The notes under the pieces are model-generated. The model saw only the letters and a program-made list of their open reading frames with translations. It made no database searches and was not told the DNA's origin. Shown piece by piece: positions 51,086 to 62,786 of a stretch of 64,000 nucleotides of DNA (the first letter of the stretch is position 1; each line of letters opens with the position of its first letter). A program made the position numbers and the translations under genes. Origin of the DNA: Lamellibrachia columna (lineage: Eukaryota; Annelida; Polychaeta; Sabellida; Siboglinidae); contig OY759262.1 in assembly GCA_963662155.1 (NCBI GenBank), positions 12,374,782-12,438,781 on the forward strand, given 5' to 3'.

Positions 51086-53991
51086 TTACGTCGCTGCGTC
51101 ACCCTGGCCTGTCACCGGGACCTGGCGGCTGGTTCCGTCTGGTGATCCCTCCACGCCCGCACCACCGACGTTGAAGTTCAGAGACACTGACCCGATCGTG
51201 ATCTGTCTGGCTTCCCTGTCGACAATGACGTCATTGACGTCGAGGGTGTTGTCGGTGCTGTCAAAACTGCTGTTGACGACGACTCCCGTCAGGTCTACGT
51301 CGTCAATTTCGGACAATTCGTCGTCTGCCTCATTCCCGGCAGTGCCAGCGCATGACGTCACCGGAATCGCGACAGCCGAGGCGTCTGTCGCAGCGACGCC
51401 AGCGCATGCGTTCGGCAGCGTCTTCGTCGCGTCGTCGGTGTCGCTCCTGTCCGCCGAGTGTATCCCCGAGGTGTCGCTGTCGTCGTTACACAGCACCGCC
51501 TGGTGAATGGACGAGTTGTCTTCCGTGGCAGCCGTGTCGTTCTCGCTCGCAGCTACTATCTCCCCGGACTGGACTTCTGTCAACTCAGTTGCATAGTCGT
51601 TTTCACATACGACCTCTGCGTTGCTCCTCTGCACAATATCTCCGCCTACCGCTGGTTCGGCAAAGTTCAGATACAACACCCCGCGAACTGGCGGCGTTGC
51701 GTCTTCGGCGAGAACGTTCTCCGACTGTTCGGGAACTGTCGGACGAACGTCGAGACTGGACGGCCTCACTGCCCGGTCGACAGACGCGTGACCGTCGACT
51801 ATAGGCGGCGCTGGTGTCGGCAGTATACCGTTGTGGATACACATTGGTGTGGCTGTGCTCGGGTTGACAGTGGATGCGACCAAGTCGGATGTCGCCAGAC
51901 CCCAGACACAGACGTCACTTTTGTCTTCGCTGTAGAGAGTGATGGCCGTTTCGAGGTCAAGGCTGTTTTGAACGCTACTTTCCCGGGAAGTGACCGGGTG
52001 TGACGCCTCCTGGTCGACATAGGCTAGGTTGGCAATGCCTTTTACTTTGCGCTTGATGCTGTTGGCCCAATTCTGAAGCACCTCTTCTCTTTCACCATTC
52101 TCACTCATTGACGGTGTTTTGCTGTAACTAAGCACATTCACTTCAATAAAACTAATGTTATATCCACAAACTATTGTTCTAACCTATACAATACTGCGTG
52201 TTTATTTTTTGCGTCGATAAGCGAAGAAATTTCAGTGAAGATAAACATGATTGCACATGTTGAACATTTCAGACTTAACATATTAGCATATTAGGTATTT
52301 TGCACTAGACTAAATCGTATCGTTTGACAATTTGTCGAATTAATAAGAATATATTCTCGATATTAGGGCAAATATCCAAATGCTTACGGTTTGCGTTTCA
52401 CGCTGACGTACACGTAGAGAACGACACAGGCGAGGATCAATAGTGTTAGGCCTCCACCGATGACTAAACCTGCAACGACACAGGCGAGGATCAATAGTGT
52501 TAGGCCTCCACCGATGACTAAACCTGCAACGACACAGGCGAGGATCAATAGTGTTAGGCCTCCGCCGATGAGTAAACCTGCAACGACACAGGCGAGGATC
52601 AATAGTGTTAGGCCTCCACCGATGACTAAACCTGCAACGACACAGGCGAGGATCAAAAGTGTTAGGCCTCCACCGATGACTAAACCTGCAACGACACAGG
52701 CGAGGATCAATAGTGTTAGGCCTCCGCCGATGAGTAAACCTGCAACGACACAGGCGAGGATCAATAGTGTTAGGCCTCCACCGATGACTAAACCTGCAAC
52801 GACACAGGCGAGGATCAATAGTGTTAGGCCTCCACCGATGACTAAACCTGCAACGACACAGGCGAGGATCAATAGTGTTAGGCCTCCGCCGATGAGTAAA
52901 CCTGCAACGACACAGGCGAGGATCAATAGTGTTAGGCCTCCACCGATGACTAAACCTGCAACGACACAGGCGAGGATCAATAGTGTTAGGCCTCCACCGA
53001 TGACTAAACCTGCAACGACACAGGCGAGGATCAATAGTGTTAGGCCTCCACCGATGACTAAACCTGCAACGACACAGGCGAGGATCAATAGTGTTAGGCC
53101 TCCACCGATGACTAAACCTGCAACGACACAGGCGAGGATCAATAGTGTTAGGCCTCCACCGATGAGTAAACCTGCAACGACACAGGCGAGGATCAATAGT
53201 GTTAGGCCTCCACCGATGACTAAACCTGCAACGACACAGGCGAGGATCAATAGTGTTAGGCCTCCGCCGATGAGTAAACCTGCAACGACACAGGCGAGGA
53301 TCAATAGTGTTAGGCCTCCATCGATGACTAAACCTGCAACGACACAGGCGAGGATCAATAGTGTTAGGCCACCGCCGATGACTAAACCTGCAACGACACA
53401 GGCGAGGATCAATAGTGTTAGGCCTCCGCCGATGAGTAAACCTGCAACGCAAACAAGTCTACTCAGTTCAACGCGTACATTGTTCACAACCACAAAGACA
53501 CAATTAGAAGAGTTTCTTATGTCCATGCATCGGTATCAGGACATAATCCCCCCGAACAAAATACCCCGTAGGATAATACCCCTCTGGACAACATCCCCCA
53601 ATCCAAATTCATATAATAGTTATAAATATATACTTATCTACATCAATGGTGTGTAAAAGCGTGTGCGTGCGTGTAATTTTATCACGTAGATATTTTGTGA
53701 AATATCGACAAAAAGACAACATTTATTCCACTTGACACTTAATTTGTTGATGATTAAACGGAATTCCGATGTGGCGACAACGTTTCCGCTATCATGATTC
53801 GCTAAGAAACACCAATACATTAGTGCATGTTTGTTACTCACCGACCGTGGCGTCCTTGTGCACTGTCGGATCGCAGTCCAAGACACACAAAGTGCCGACG
53901 GTGTCAGTAACATAGTACGTCGCCGATTCTAAATCTGGCGACGCCGTAGACGCAGCCATGGCGACACGTGGCGACGTTGTTGTCGACATTG
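51086..53991 (-). CDS. Unrecognised single-pass membrane protein gene, 3 exons seen
   Basis: Minus-strand exons 53991-53842, 53441-52388 and 52121-51086 (stop 51088-51086). Exon X begins after TTGACATCTTACAG and encodes TASPDLESATYYVTDTVG and CVLDCDPTVHKDATV, ending phase 1. The next exon encodes the membrane helix GLLIGGGLTLLILACVV, then YVYVSVKRKP (basic stop-transfer), ending phase 2. An acceptor TTAGTTACAG at 52122-52123 joins it in phase to a 345-residue tail, acidic and S/T-rich (KTPSMSENGEREE ... DDELSEIDDVDL), probably cytoplasmic. The helix exon is a 54-bp minisatellite: 19 acceptor copies. Using the acceptor at 52470 gives one helix (82-nt exon); using 53442 gives 19 (1,054-nt exon). 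The N-terminus lies upstream. No family recognised. Confidence 0.6.
51126..51327 (-). repeat. 202-bp inverted duplicate, arm 1 (in the tail exon)
   Basis: Reverse complement of 54830-55031, no mismatch seen. Encodes DDELSEIDDVDLTGVVVNSS through GGAGVEGSPDGTS in the last exon of the membrane-protein gene. Confidence 0.95.
52388..53452 (-). repeat. 54-bp minisatellite in the membrane-helix exon, each unit with a splice acceptor
   Basis: 18 full units plus ends, spaced exactly 54 bp. On the minus strand each unit runs CTCGCCTGTGTCGTTGCAG then GTTTAGTCATCGG..., so it holds a pyrimidine-rich tract, a CAG acceptor and the start of the exon. The encoded unit is VVAGLVIGGGLTLLILAC. Substitutions between units are few (V/L, one D, one deviant CCACCG). 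A plus-strand open frame through the same bases is an artefact. Confidence 0.97.
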
Positions 53992-54738
53992 CTGTAAGAT
54001 GTCAACAATTTTGTCAAATTAGCATACAGGTGTGCTTAACACGTTTACTAACTAGTATAAGGTTATGTTCTACCGTTCATCACCACGTAACGAACCCGTT
54101 ACTGTTTTGTGAAAACGACATATTATTACAGACTGTATAAGGTCCTTCCTCGGAAAATGGGGGTTCGGGCGTATACAGACAGTCAGTCGGGATTTCTGTG
54201 ATGATTTCGTCTGATCCACCCCCTTAAGACAGGCATGTCTATACAACTGCTTGTTTTCTCATATTATGCTAATAGCTTCCTCAGTTGTTGAGAGATAACG
54301 TTAGGGTACGGTAGCGCGATAATTAATAGGTGTCCATAAATGCATCTGGGGAGATATTATTGATGATAGACAATAATGTGCCAGGGTTTTAGAGACGATA
54401 CTCTCCTGCAGGATTGTTTTGTACCCTGAAATATTATTTCTGAATTGTCTGAAACAACGTTTGTGGAGTACGATATGTTTTGATCATTGGTTTAGATATA
54501 TAGTTGGTAGTGTATGCGCGTGTTAGTAATGGAAGGATCCCCTGTGTACGAAAACAGGATCCGGTCAGTGGATAGCAAAAATGACGGGTAGCGTTTTCCA
54601 TGTTGATCTTGCGAGAACATAATTAGGACTTGACGGAAACCTGAACCACCACCAACAACAACAAATACACATCTGATAGATCATGCATACAGCAAACCGA
54701 TAAAAACAATTATCGATGCACAGTACTCGGATGATAGA

Positions 54739-55884
54739 GTGGGCAGTGCCGAGGAGCAGACATGTCATCGAAAACATCAGAGTACGCACAATCCTCCGGC
54801 CCCGGGCCCAGCTAGAGCAACGCCAACTCCAGACGACGAATTGTCCGAAATTGACGACGTAGACCTGACGGGAGTCGTCGTCAACAGCAGTTTTGACAGC
54901 ACCGACAACACCCTCGACGTCAATGACGTCATTGTCGACAGGGAAGCCAGACAGATCACGATCGGGTCAGTGTCTCTGAACTTCAACGTCGGTGGTGCGG
55001 GCGTGGAGGGATCACCAGACGGAACCAGCCGGCCATCCAAGGATGAGGAGTACACCATAGACAGGCCATCCAAGGATGAGGAGTACACCATAGACCGGCC
55101 ATCCAAGGATGAGGAGTACACCATAGACCGGCCATCCAAGGATGAGGAGTACACCATAGACCGGCCATCCAAGGATGAGGAGTACACCATAGACCGGCCA
55201 TCCAAGGATGAGGAGTACACCATAGACAGGCCATCCAAGGATGAGGAGTACACCATAGACCGGCCATCCAAGGATGAGGAGTACACCATAGACCGGCCAT
55301 CCAAGGATGAGGAGTACACCATAGACAGGCCATCCAAGGATGAGGAGTACACCATAGACCGGCCATCCAAGGATGAGGAGTACACCATAGACAGGCCATC
55401 CAAGGATGAGGAGTACACCATAGACCGGCCATCCAAGGATGAGGAGTACACCATAGACCGGCCATCCAAGGATGAGGAGTACACCATAGACAGGCCATCC
55501 AATGATGAGGAGTACACCATAGACAGGCCATCCAAGGATGAGGAGTACACCATAGACCGGCCATCCAAGGATGAGGAGTACACCATAGACCGGCCATCCA
55601 AGGATGAGGAGTACACCATAGACCGGCTATCCAAGGATGAGGAGTACACCATAGACCGGCTATCCAAGGATGAGGAGTACACCATAGACCGGCTATCCAA
55701 GGATGAGGAGTACACCATAGACAGGCCATCCAAGGATGAGGAGTACACCATAGACCGGCCATCCAAGGATGAGGAGTACACCATAGACCGGCCATCCAAG
55801 GATGAGGAGTACACCATAGACAGGCCATCCAAGGATGAGGAGTACACCATAGACAGGCCATCCAAGGATGAGGAGTACCCATAG
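54739..55884 (+). CDS. Open frame: duplicated tail segment fused to an 11-residue repeat; doubtful
   Basis: 381 codons: 30 unrelated residues (MGSAEEQTCHRKHQSTHNPP...), then the duplicated acidic tail segment, then about 26 repeats of PSKDEEYTIDR. The ORF ends where a unit has lost two bases (about 55877). No splice sites, promoter or homology support it; the minus strand is also open through the repeat. It may be an exon of a second, inverted, partial copy of the membrane-protein gene, or only an artefact. Confidence 0.25.
   Translation: MGSAEEQTCHRKHQSTHNPPAPGPARATPTPDDELSEIDDVDLTGVVVNSSFDSTDNTLDVNDVIVDREARQITIGSVSLNFNVGGAGVEGSPDGTSRPSKDEEYTIDRPSKDEEYTIDRPSKDEEYTIDRPSKDEEYTIDRPSKDEEYTIDRPSKDEEYTIDRPSKDEEYTIDRPSKDEEYTIDRPSKDEEYTIDRPSKDEEYTIDRPSKDEEYTIDRPSKDEEYTIDRPSKDEEYTIDRPSKDEEYTIDRPSNDEEYTIDRPSKDEEYTIDRPSKDEEYTIDRPSKDEEYTIDRLSKDEEYTIDRLSKDEEYTIDRLSKDEEYTIDRPSKDEEYTIDRPSKDEEYTIDRPSKDEEYTIDRPSKDEEYTIDRPSKDEEYP
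54830..55031 (+). repeat. 202-bp inverted duplicate, arm 2
   Basis: Plus-strand copy of the tail segment of the membrane-protein gene, in the same reading frame as the following 33-bp minisatellite. The left junction is at CAGACGACGAA; the right junction passes directly into GGCCATCC, the first repeat unit. Confidence 0.95.
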
Positions 55885-56166
55885 ACAGGCCATCCAAGGA
55901 TGAGGAGTACACCATAGACCGGCTATCCAAGGATGAGGAGTACACCATAGACCGGCTATCCAAGGATGAGGAGTACACCATAGACCGGCTATCCAAGGAT
56001 GAGGAGTACACCATAGACCGGCAATCCAAGGATGAGGAGTACACCATAGACCGGCTATCCAAGGATGAGTAGTACACCATAGACCGGCTATCCAAGGATG
56101 AGGAGTACACCATAGACCGGCCATCCAAGGATGAGGAGTACACCATAGACCGGCTATCCAAGGATG
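55032..56166. repeat. 33-bp minisatellite, about 34 copies
   Basis: Unit about GGCCATCCAAGGATGAGGAG plus TACACCATAGACC, varying mainly as GGCCA/GGCTA and GACCGG/GACAGG. Very low divergence. Open on both strands since 33 is a multiple of 3. Ends at a LINE relic. Confidence 0.97.
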
Positions 56167-56207
56167 TCTCATGGAAATCCTCGGTTCTTTGCTTGATACG
56201 GAAGAAG

Positions 56208-56740
56208 GCATCTAACGAAGAAAGAAGCTGGCGCTTGAAGCAATGAGTGCATTCCGAAAGGTCTGGAGGTGTAATCAAACTAACCGCAGCCTGACGATCA
56301 GAATCTTTGAGGCACTGGTCCAGAACATCTTTCTGTACAACTCAGAAATCTATGACGTCAACTCTCACTGGTCAAGTGAATGCATTCCAGCGTCGATTGT
56401 TCAGAATGGTAATTAACATCAGGTGGCCAGACAAGATAAGCAATGACGACCTCAGAGCTGTCACGAAACACACAGACTGGAGTGACAAGATCAACGAGAG
56501 AAGATCCCGATGGTGTGGTCACCTAATGCGCATGTCAGAAGACACCCTTGTAAGAAGAGCACTGGCCGGAGCAGAGATGGATGAGCGAACGCCCAAGGCA
56601 AGGGCCGTCCAAAGCTAACCCGGTTGGCCCTGGTGAAGCAGAACCTGGCAAAACACGAAATCAGCTGGAAGCGGGGCTAAGGAACTGGCACAGGATCGGG
56701 TCTGGTGAAGGTCTTTTAAGTGGAAGATAACTGCAGCGAA
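56208..56740 (+). pseudogene. LINE reverse transcriptase C-terminus relic
   Basis: + strand: KKLALEAMSAFRKVWRCN and IRIFEALVQNIFLYNSE, then after a frameshift QVNAFQRRLFRMVINIRWPD, KISNDDLRAVTKHTDWSDKI and RRSRWCGHLMRM, then GRPKL and AQDRVW in a third frame. This is the thumb and C-terminal region of a LINE ORF2. Confidence 0.85.
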
Positions 56741-56792
56741 GCACCCCGTGTGTGGAAACTGAAGGATGATGACGGAAACGCAGTTCGGTGAC

Positions 56793-57430
56793 ATGCTGGT
56801 CACTGACAACGGCGTGTAGTTTTCTGCTGCTGAATTCGCACGATTCTGAAGCCAATGAAATTTTAACATAAGACGCATCGTGTATCCACGATTAAACGGG
56901 AAAGCACGGTCTGGCGTTAAGTTGGCAAATAATGTTATCCGCAAGACAACGCAAAATGGCAATAACTTACCGTTAGCCTTACTAGAACAAACAACTACGC
57001 AACAACAAGACTGGGGTTTCTCTTCTGCCCGACTGATGCTCGGAGGGCAAATACGCTCTTTATACTCCCTTCTATAAAGAAAGAAAATTGGGAAAAAGAA
57101 GCACTAAATAAAAAAATAAAGGAGAAAAGCAGCTGTGACAAAATATCACGAAAAGTAAGCTTGTAGGCTCACTAGGGAAAACTGGAAAAACGGCGGTCAA
57201 TCTTTTTCAAACAGTTTCCGCCAGGTGGAAACGCAGCGTGGTGATTCAAAACCGGGTGCACATTCGTCCAGCGACAAACCCCGACAACTGCGCGACAATA
57301 AATGAATGAATTGGAACTGCCTGAAAAGTTCAGCAACAACCAACGAGTGTCGACGACCCTATGGAACCAGCCACATCCACTGCTGCACCTGCGAGGACAC
57401 GACACCCACTAGCTAGACGAATAACTATGT
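56793..57430 (+). pseudogene. Ty3/gypsy integrase relic
   Basis: The + strand reads VTDNG, FSAAEFARF, then (56880-57077) YPRLNGKARSGVKLANNVIR, LALLEQTTT and RLMLGGQIRSL. This matches the second half of a retrotransposon integrase core, but the catalytic Glu expected in NGKAE is Arg. Further on RVHIRPATNPDNCATINE resembles the end of Pol. Not related closely to the intact element at 4088. Confidence 0.75.
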
Positions 57431-58683
57431 CTGTATCATGGACGTGTAATCATTTTATCAGTTATTTATGAAGAACGGGGGTGTTGAGAGCAGGAGAGAT
57501 ACCGGTAACATACAATATAACGATACTAGGTGTCCACGAATAAGGACTACACTTAATGTATCTACTTGATGTGCTAGTACGACTTTGAACTCTCTCTGTT
57601 TGCGACACTCGAGTAGCATGACCAGTCTGAAATGTACAGACATCAGCTCTAATGAAGCTGTGTTTTGACAACAACATAACTCGAGAACACCTGCAATCTT
57701 AAATATCCTTATCATCATCCCCTCTACTGAAACAAATAGCACCGGTCTGTGCTGTGCCCCACTCCACTCATTTATGTGATGCAACTATGCTCTCAGGAAA
57801 AACTTGACATTTTATTTAAAGTAAATATTTTGTTTTCAACATAGCGGCAAGCTCCTATGAGTCGCGGCGATATGGGTTGGACCGTACGTCATTTCGTATC
57901 GGTCAACTTGTTACTGGATATTAGCTAATATAATATTATCGCATGTTGTGCAAATTGCCTTCTATATGTGACATTTACATGTGAGTAGTTTTCCTGAATT
58001 GGTGACAACATGGGGTAGGCATTTTTGACCTTGCAAAATTCTGTGGCCACTTGTAGATGGATAACAATATCATATCCATCAGATATATTCCAAAGAATCA
58101 GTAGTAGGCCTATGAGAGTCGGACACGTGCGGTTTCTACATTTTGAGTAAATTTTACTAAAAGTGAAAAACGTCTGAAAATGGCTGCTTGAAAGTTTCCC
58201 GCCATCACCTATTATCTTGGTAGTTTCTTGAAATAAAAACCGTAAAGTTCTTGGCATTTGACTTGCTTTCATTGTGTCGATATGATGTCAATACAGGTGT
58301 GCTTAAAGACTGACTTGTTTTCTGTTTTGTTACACCACTCTGCGGCTGTAAAAATACCCGTCCCGTGTGTACAGGCAATGTCACGTTTCCGACGAGTCTT
58401 CGAACAATGTTTAGATTCAGTCACAACCACATGTGCAAATTCATCAAGAACAAGCCTAAGTAGTATACAAATAGTTTACAAATTTCAACATACAGAATAG
58501 TAGCTGGAATACAAATTATTTAATCAACTTTTTTAACTATGTCACACTTATAACACACTGAACGGCCGATTTTCAAAATATAATTCTGATCGAAGAAATG
58601 TCCACAACAATGACTGGAAGACCCCAGAAAAACTAAATTTAGTAAAACATATATTAATGATGTACTTCAAAATTCATCCTTAA
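57430..58683. other. Gene-free interval
   Basis: No coding or repeat structure recognised. Confidence 0.45.
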
Positions 58684-59330
58684 GTGCAACCATCGTCATA
58701 CTCTTCTTCTTCCCCTTGCTCCCTTGCGGGGTGGGGTCCAAGTCACTCGGTACCTTCCTCCACTTTCATTGTTAATGCTCTCCATCTCCCTCTGTCTTCT
58801 GCGATGGTCTTCCACTCTTGGCTGTTCATACCTGCCCTTTCAACATCTCGTTTGACACAGTCTTTCCATCGCAGCTTTGGTCTTCATCTTCTTCTTCTGC
58901 CACCCTCTTCTGCTTCCCATGCTCTTTTTGACAGTCTGTCTTCGCCCATTCTTTGCACATGTCCTGCCCATCTCATTCTGCTTCAGGCTACTTTCTTCTT
59001 TAGGTGTTTTATCATGCCAATCTCTTCTCTCAATTCCTTCATTTTCCTTTTATCTTCTTGGGTTACTTTGCATATTCTTCGGAACCAGTTGTTTTCTGCT
59101 ATCTGCATCTTCTCCTGTCTCTCTGTCAGTGCCAGTGTTCCCAACCCGTATATACAGGCTGGTACCACGCAGGCTTCCAACACTTTTCCTTTTAGTTGTT
59201 TCTTCAGTTTTCTGTCCCACATAATGCCTTCCACTCTCCTGCTTAAACTCTCCTCTGTATTTCCTTACTACTTCCTCCATCCTCATACACTGTACCGCCC
59301 ACATATACAAAACTGCTCATCGTCAAACGA
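58684..59330 (-). pseudogene. LINE reverse transcriptase C-terminus relic
   Basis: Minus strand: KVLEACVVPACIYGLGTLAL, TERQEKMQIAENNWFRRI, then (one stop) RMRWAGHVQRMGEDRLSKRA, RPKLRWKDCVKRDVERAGM and AEDRGRWRALTMKVEEGTE, ending near the poly-E EEEEYDDGCT. Typical end of a LINE ORF2. Confidence 0.85.
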
Positions 59331-59848
59331 GGTGAGTAAATTACAATTCTACACTCTGTTTTATATACTGAAGATATTTTACAGTTGTATTAGTTTGATT
59401 TGTACTCCTCGTGCAATCGGAAAATGTGAATAGATCGGTCTTCATTGATCACATCATCGGAGGTTGATGGAGGTTGTTTTCTTGTATTTTAACTGTACTC
59501 GCGACCCTTTATTCTTCTTTCAATGTTAATCTGTGTTCATCGATGTGTTCATTGACTGGTATTGTAACATTTTGAGATATATTACCGCGACCTCGTGGCT
59601 CTGTTTATGTTGCTTCCGGCGCTGTGGTTTCAAGCAAAAAGTATAATTTTGTTTTTCTTTGATGGGTTTTGGTTTGTCTTTTGTTCAGAAAGGTTCTTTC
59701 CTATTTTATTTCAAAGCTGGTCTGTATGTACGGGTGAAAATCGCTGTCAAGCGGGGACTTAATACCATCCAAAAAGAATATGGTGGAGTTTAATAAATGC
59801 CTGTGTATATCTGCTTCAGTAACTCTTGTTTGATAAAATAAAATAAAA

Positions 59849-60165
59849 ACTGTGACAGCAACGACTGACTTTGTCGGTGTCACGTGTAAAACTGTGACAG
59901 CAACGACTGACTTTGTCAGTGTCACGTGTAACACTGTGACAGCAACGACTGACTTTGTCGGTGTCACATGTAACACTGTGACAGCAACGACTGACTTTGT
60001 CGGTGTCACGTGTAAAACTGTGACAGCAACGACTGACTTTGTCAGTGTCACGTGTAACAATGTGACAGCAACAACTGACTTTGTCGGTGTCACATGTAAA
60101 GCTGTGACAGCAACGACTGACTTTGTCGATGTCACATGTCACAATGTGACAGCAACGACTGACTT
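59849..60165. repeat. 42-bp minisatellite, 7.5 copies
   Basis: Unit ACTGTGACAGCAACGACTGA plus CTTTGTCGGTGTCACGTGTAAC. Each unit contains GTGACA ... TGTCAC, so single strands could fold into hairpins. Open on both strands (42 is a multiple of 3). Confidence 0.95.
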
Positions 60166-60169
60166 TTGT

Positions 60170-60732
60170 TTTCTGATAAGAAAATACACTCTATGTTTCT
60201 CCATGATCTACACATAATTTGAGTATATGGTCTTGAATAATGTTATTGGCAACAGGACGGAATTTTTTTTTAATGAGGATCTGTGGTAACATATAAACAG
60301 TAGTGTCACACGTGTGACATCGTGACAACTTTCAGTCGGTTGTATATGTTCTATGTTTGGTGTTGATGTTGTGTTTTCTACTTTCACTGCTTTTTTTTCT
60401 AACGTACTTCACCAACCAAAACCAATAATCTTGTGATTGTATTTACAATCATGGTTTTGTCACACTGTAACACACGTAACCCCACGGCAGACCCTTACTT
60501 CAAAATGGCAGAATGTGAAAATCCAAGCAGTGGTTCTCACTTGCTCAAGAAACACCAACCTGGAGAAGAGAGCAATGTGAACCATTCGAATTTAGCAGAA
60601 AAAGTTCCCAACTTCCCTTGGAAGAGTCCCAATGTAGCGATCATTTTGTTGGGGATCTGCTGGGGATGTAGGCCTTGAACCAGCTGAAAACTTCTCACTG
60701 ATGAAAAACAACAACGTTTGGAGGAAAATGTA
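60170..60732. other. No gene recognised
   Basis: An 81-codon frame at 60433-60678 has no recognisable domain and no splice sites that stand out. Confidence 0.4.
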
Positions 60733-60953
<221 letters not shown>

Positions 60954-60959
60954 CTTTAA

Positions 60960-62786
60960 TTGCTGTGTTGAGTTACAGCACATACAGTGTCATACACATC
61001 CCTCACATGACATTTGGAAGGGTTAGTTATGGGAAACATCCCTAGTAAGTTAGTGGTATGAAATCCTTTTTATCCTACATTTGTTATATTTTATACTATT
61101 TTTGTGTGTCACACAAACATATTTTATACATTTGTAACGTAATTTATGTTGTGTATTAGGAAGTTAATTGTACATGGTGAGAGGATGGATGAAAAGCTTG
61201 GCGTATTTCTGTTCACGTGACTGAAGTCTGCGACATGTCCTGCAAGCGGAGATTTCAGAGATATCCGGAGAGCCTCTGTCCCAAATAGCTATTCGCCCCT
61301 CTCTCGTACCAATTGAATAGAATGGTTATATTTTTCGTTCTGCCGGAGAGACAAATAGAATATACCCAGAGATGGCGCCGACGCTTTGGCAAGATGTTAT
61401 TTCAGCTTAAGATATGATGATATTTACTTATTGTCACCGAGTTTGTGCAGCAGGAAGGAATGTCAAGAGTATTCGGTATAATCCGAGTCAAACACGCGAG
61501 CGTTGTAGACAGACGTAGCCAGAAGACTCTTGCTACAACTAACAGCAGAGTAACGCACATTAATGGACATCATTTAGGTTCATAAACGAACATTCTTGAT
61601 AAACGTTAATGGATGTATACGAAGAAGGGCATTTTCGCATATTAACCCCAACTGTTGTCCTTCTTACCCCTCCTCCTGCATACAGTATCTGCCTAGTGCT
61701 CCTGTGCAGTTTGTAAGGATGTCATATGAAGGCATATAACTAAATGTATGTCACGATCCGTCTTTATCTGCATGGTTACTGTTTTTTTTTTATATTTGAT
61801 GCTTCAAGATTGGATATGTGTTGAACCATTAGTTAGATTAACTAAGTGATGTGAAAACTGGCTTACTTACACCTACAGTCGCGCTAGCATTGTCCTCACC
61901 AGATTCTTTTGTAAGAACTTTTCGAGCGTGCCGCATTTGAATTGGGCATTTAACATCCCTTGTTTTGCGTATTTGAAAAGCCCTGCGCTTAAAGCAAGAA
62001 ACCCGGAAACCACTGACTAGCATGCACAATTTCAGGTCCACATTTTAAGATTACCCATTGGATACACATAATCTCTCAAATTCTTTGTGTCCTTTTTGAC
62101 AGTGTATATGTTCTGTGGGACCTTGCCCCGTGAATAAAAATGCCCTGAAATTTAAGTAGATTTTTCCGTTGTCCAGAAAGGAAAAATCATGCGTGGCTAA
62201 AGACAAATATCCTTACCAAAAGGGAACTATCTTACGTGGCTAAATCAAATAGCCGTACAGCAAGATCGTGTCTCGAGAGTCAAGACACATTGGTGGTATG
62301 TTAAGTTCAGTGCATCTACGTAAATAATACTTTAACGTTTGCGAACAGCAAGACACAGAATAAAGATCCACGGAAAACATCACAGAAGAACCAAAAAGTT
62401 ACAAAACAAGACGTTCACCTGTACATGAGCATGAAGAATACAACTTACCTGGGCCAATCGTTCTACATCCGTGTGGACAATGGCGTGCTGTCGTTGTGTA
62501 CCGATGCTCCTGTATCGGGAGGCTCGTGACATGTCAAGAGCCGAAGTGTCAATATGTTCACATTCAAGTGATACTTGTTATGATGGCATCGTTTACCCGG
62601 TGGTATGCTCGGACAAAAGTAATACGACGTCGCTGCGACGAACAGCGGGTGCGTGCGCTAACCCGCACCGGCCTTGCTTTGGCAAGCGATGCTAGCGAAA
62701 TCATAGTCAATTCTGTGTTACTTATCTGTGGTATTTAGTGCAAGGCCAGCGCATAACAGTCTATTACCTAAGAACAATAAATGCTC
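60960..62786. other. Gene-free interval
   Basis: No coding signal accepted. Near 62449 the minus strand has a good-looking donor (CCCAG-GTAAGTTG), but no exon could be defined. Confidence 0.4.

Noticed and set aside
52460..53656. 398-codon plus-strand frame through the 54-bp array
   Set aside because: Shadow of the minus-strand exon; the minus strand has matching splice phases and a membrane helix, the plus strand has nothing.
54983..56278. 431- and 362-codon minus-strand frames through the 33-bp array
   Set aside because: Open only because the 33-bp unit lacks stops in that direction; no start context, splice sites or homology.
62449..62700. Minus-strand donor CCCAG-GTAAGTTG and open sequence before it
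   Set aside because: No acceptor and no recognisable protein; insufficient for an exon call.
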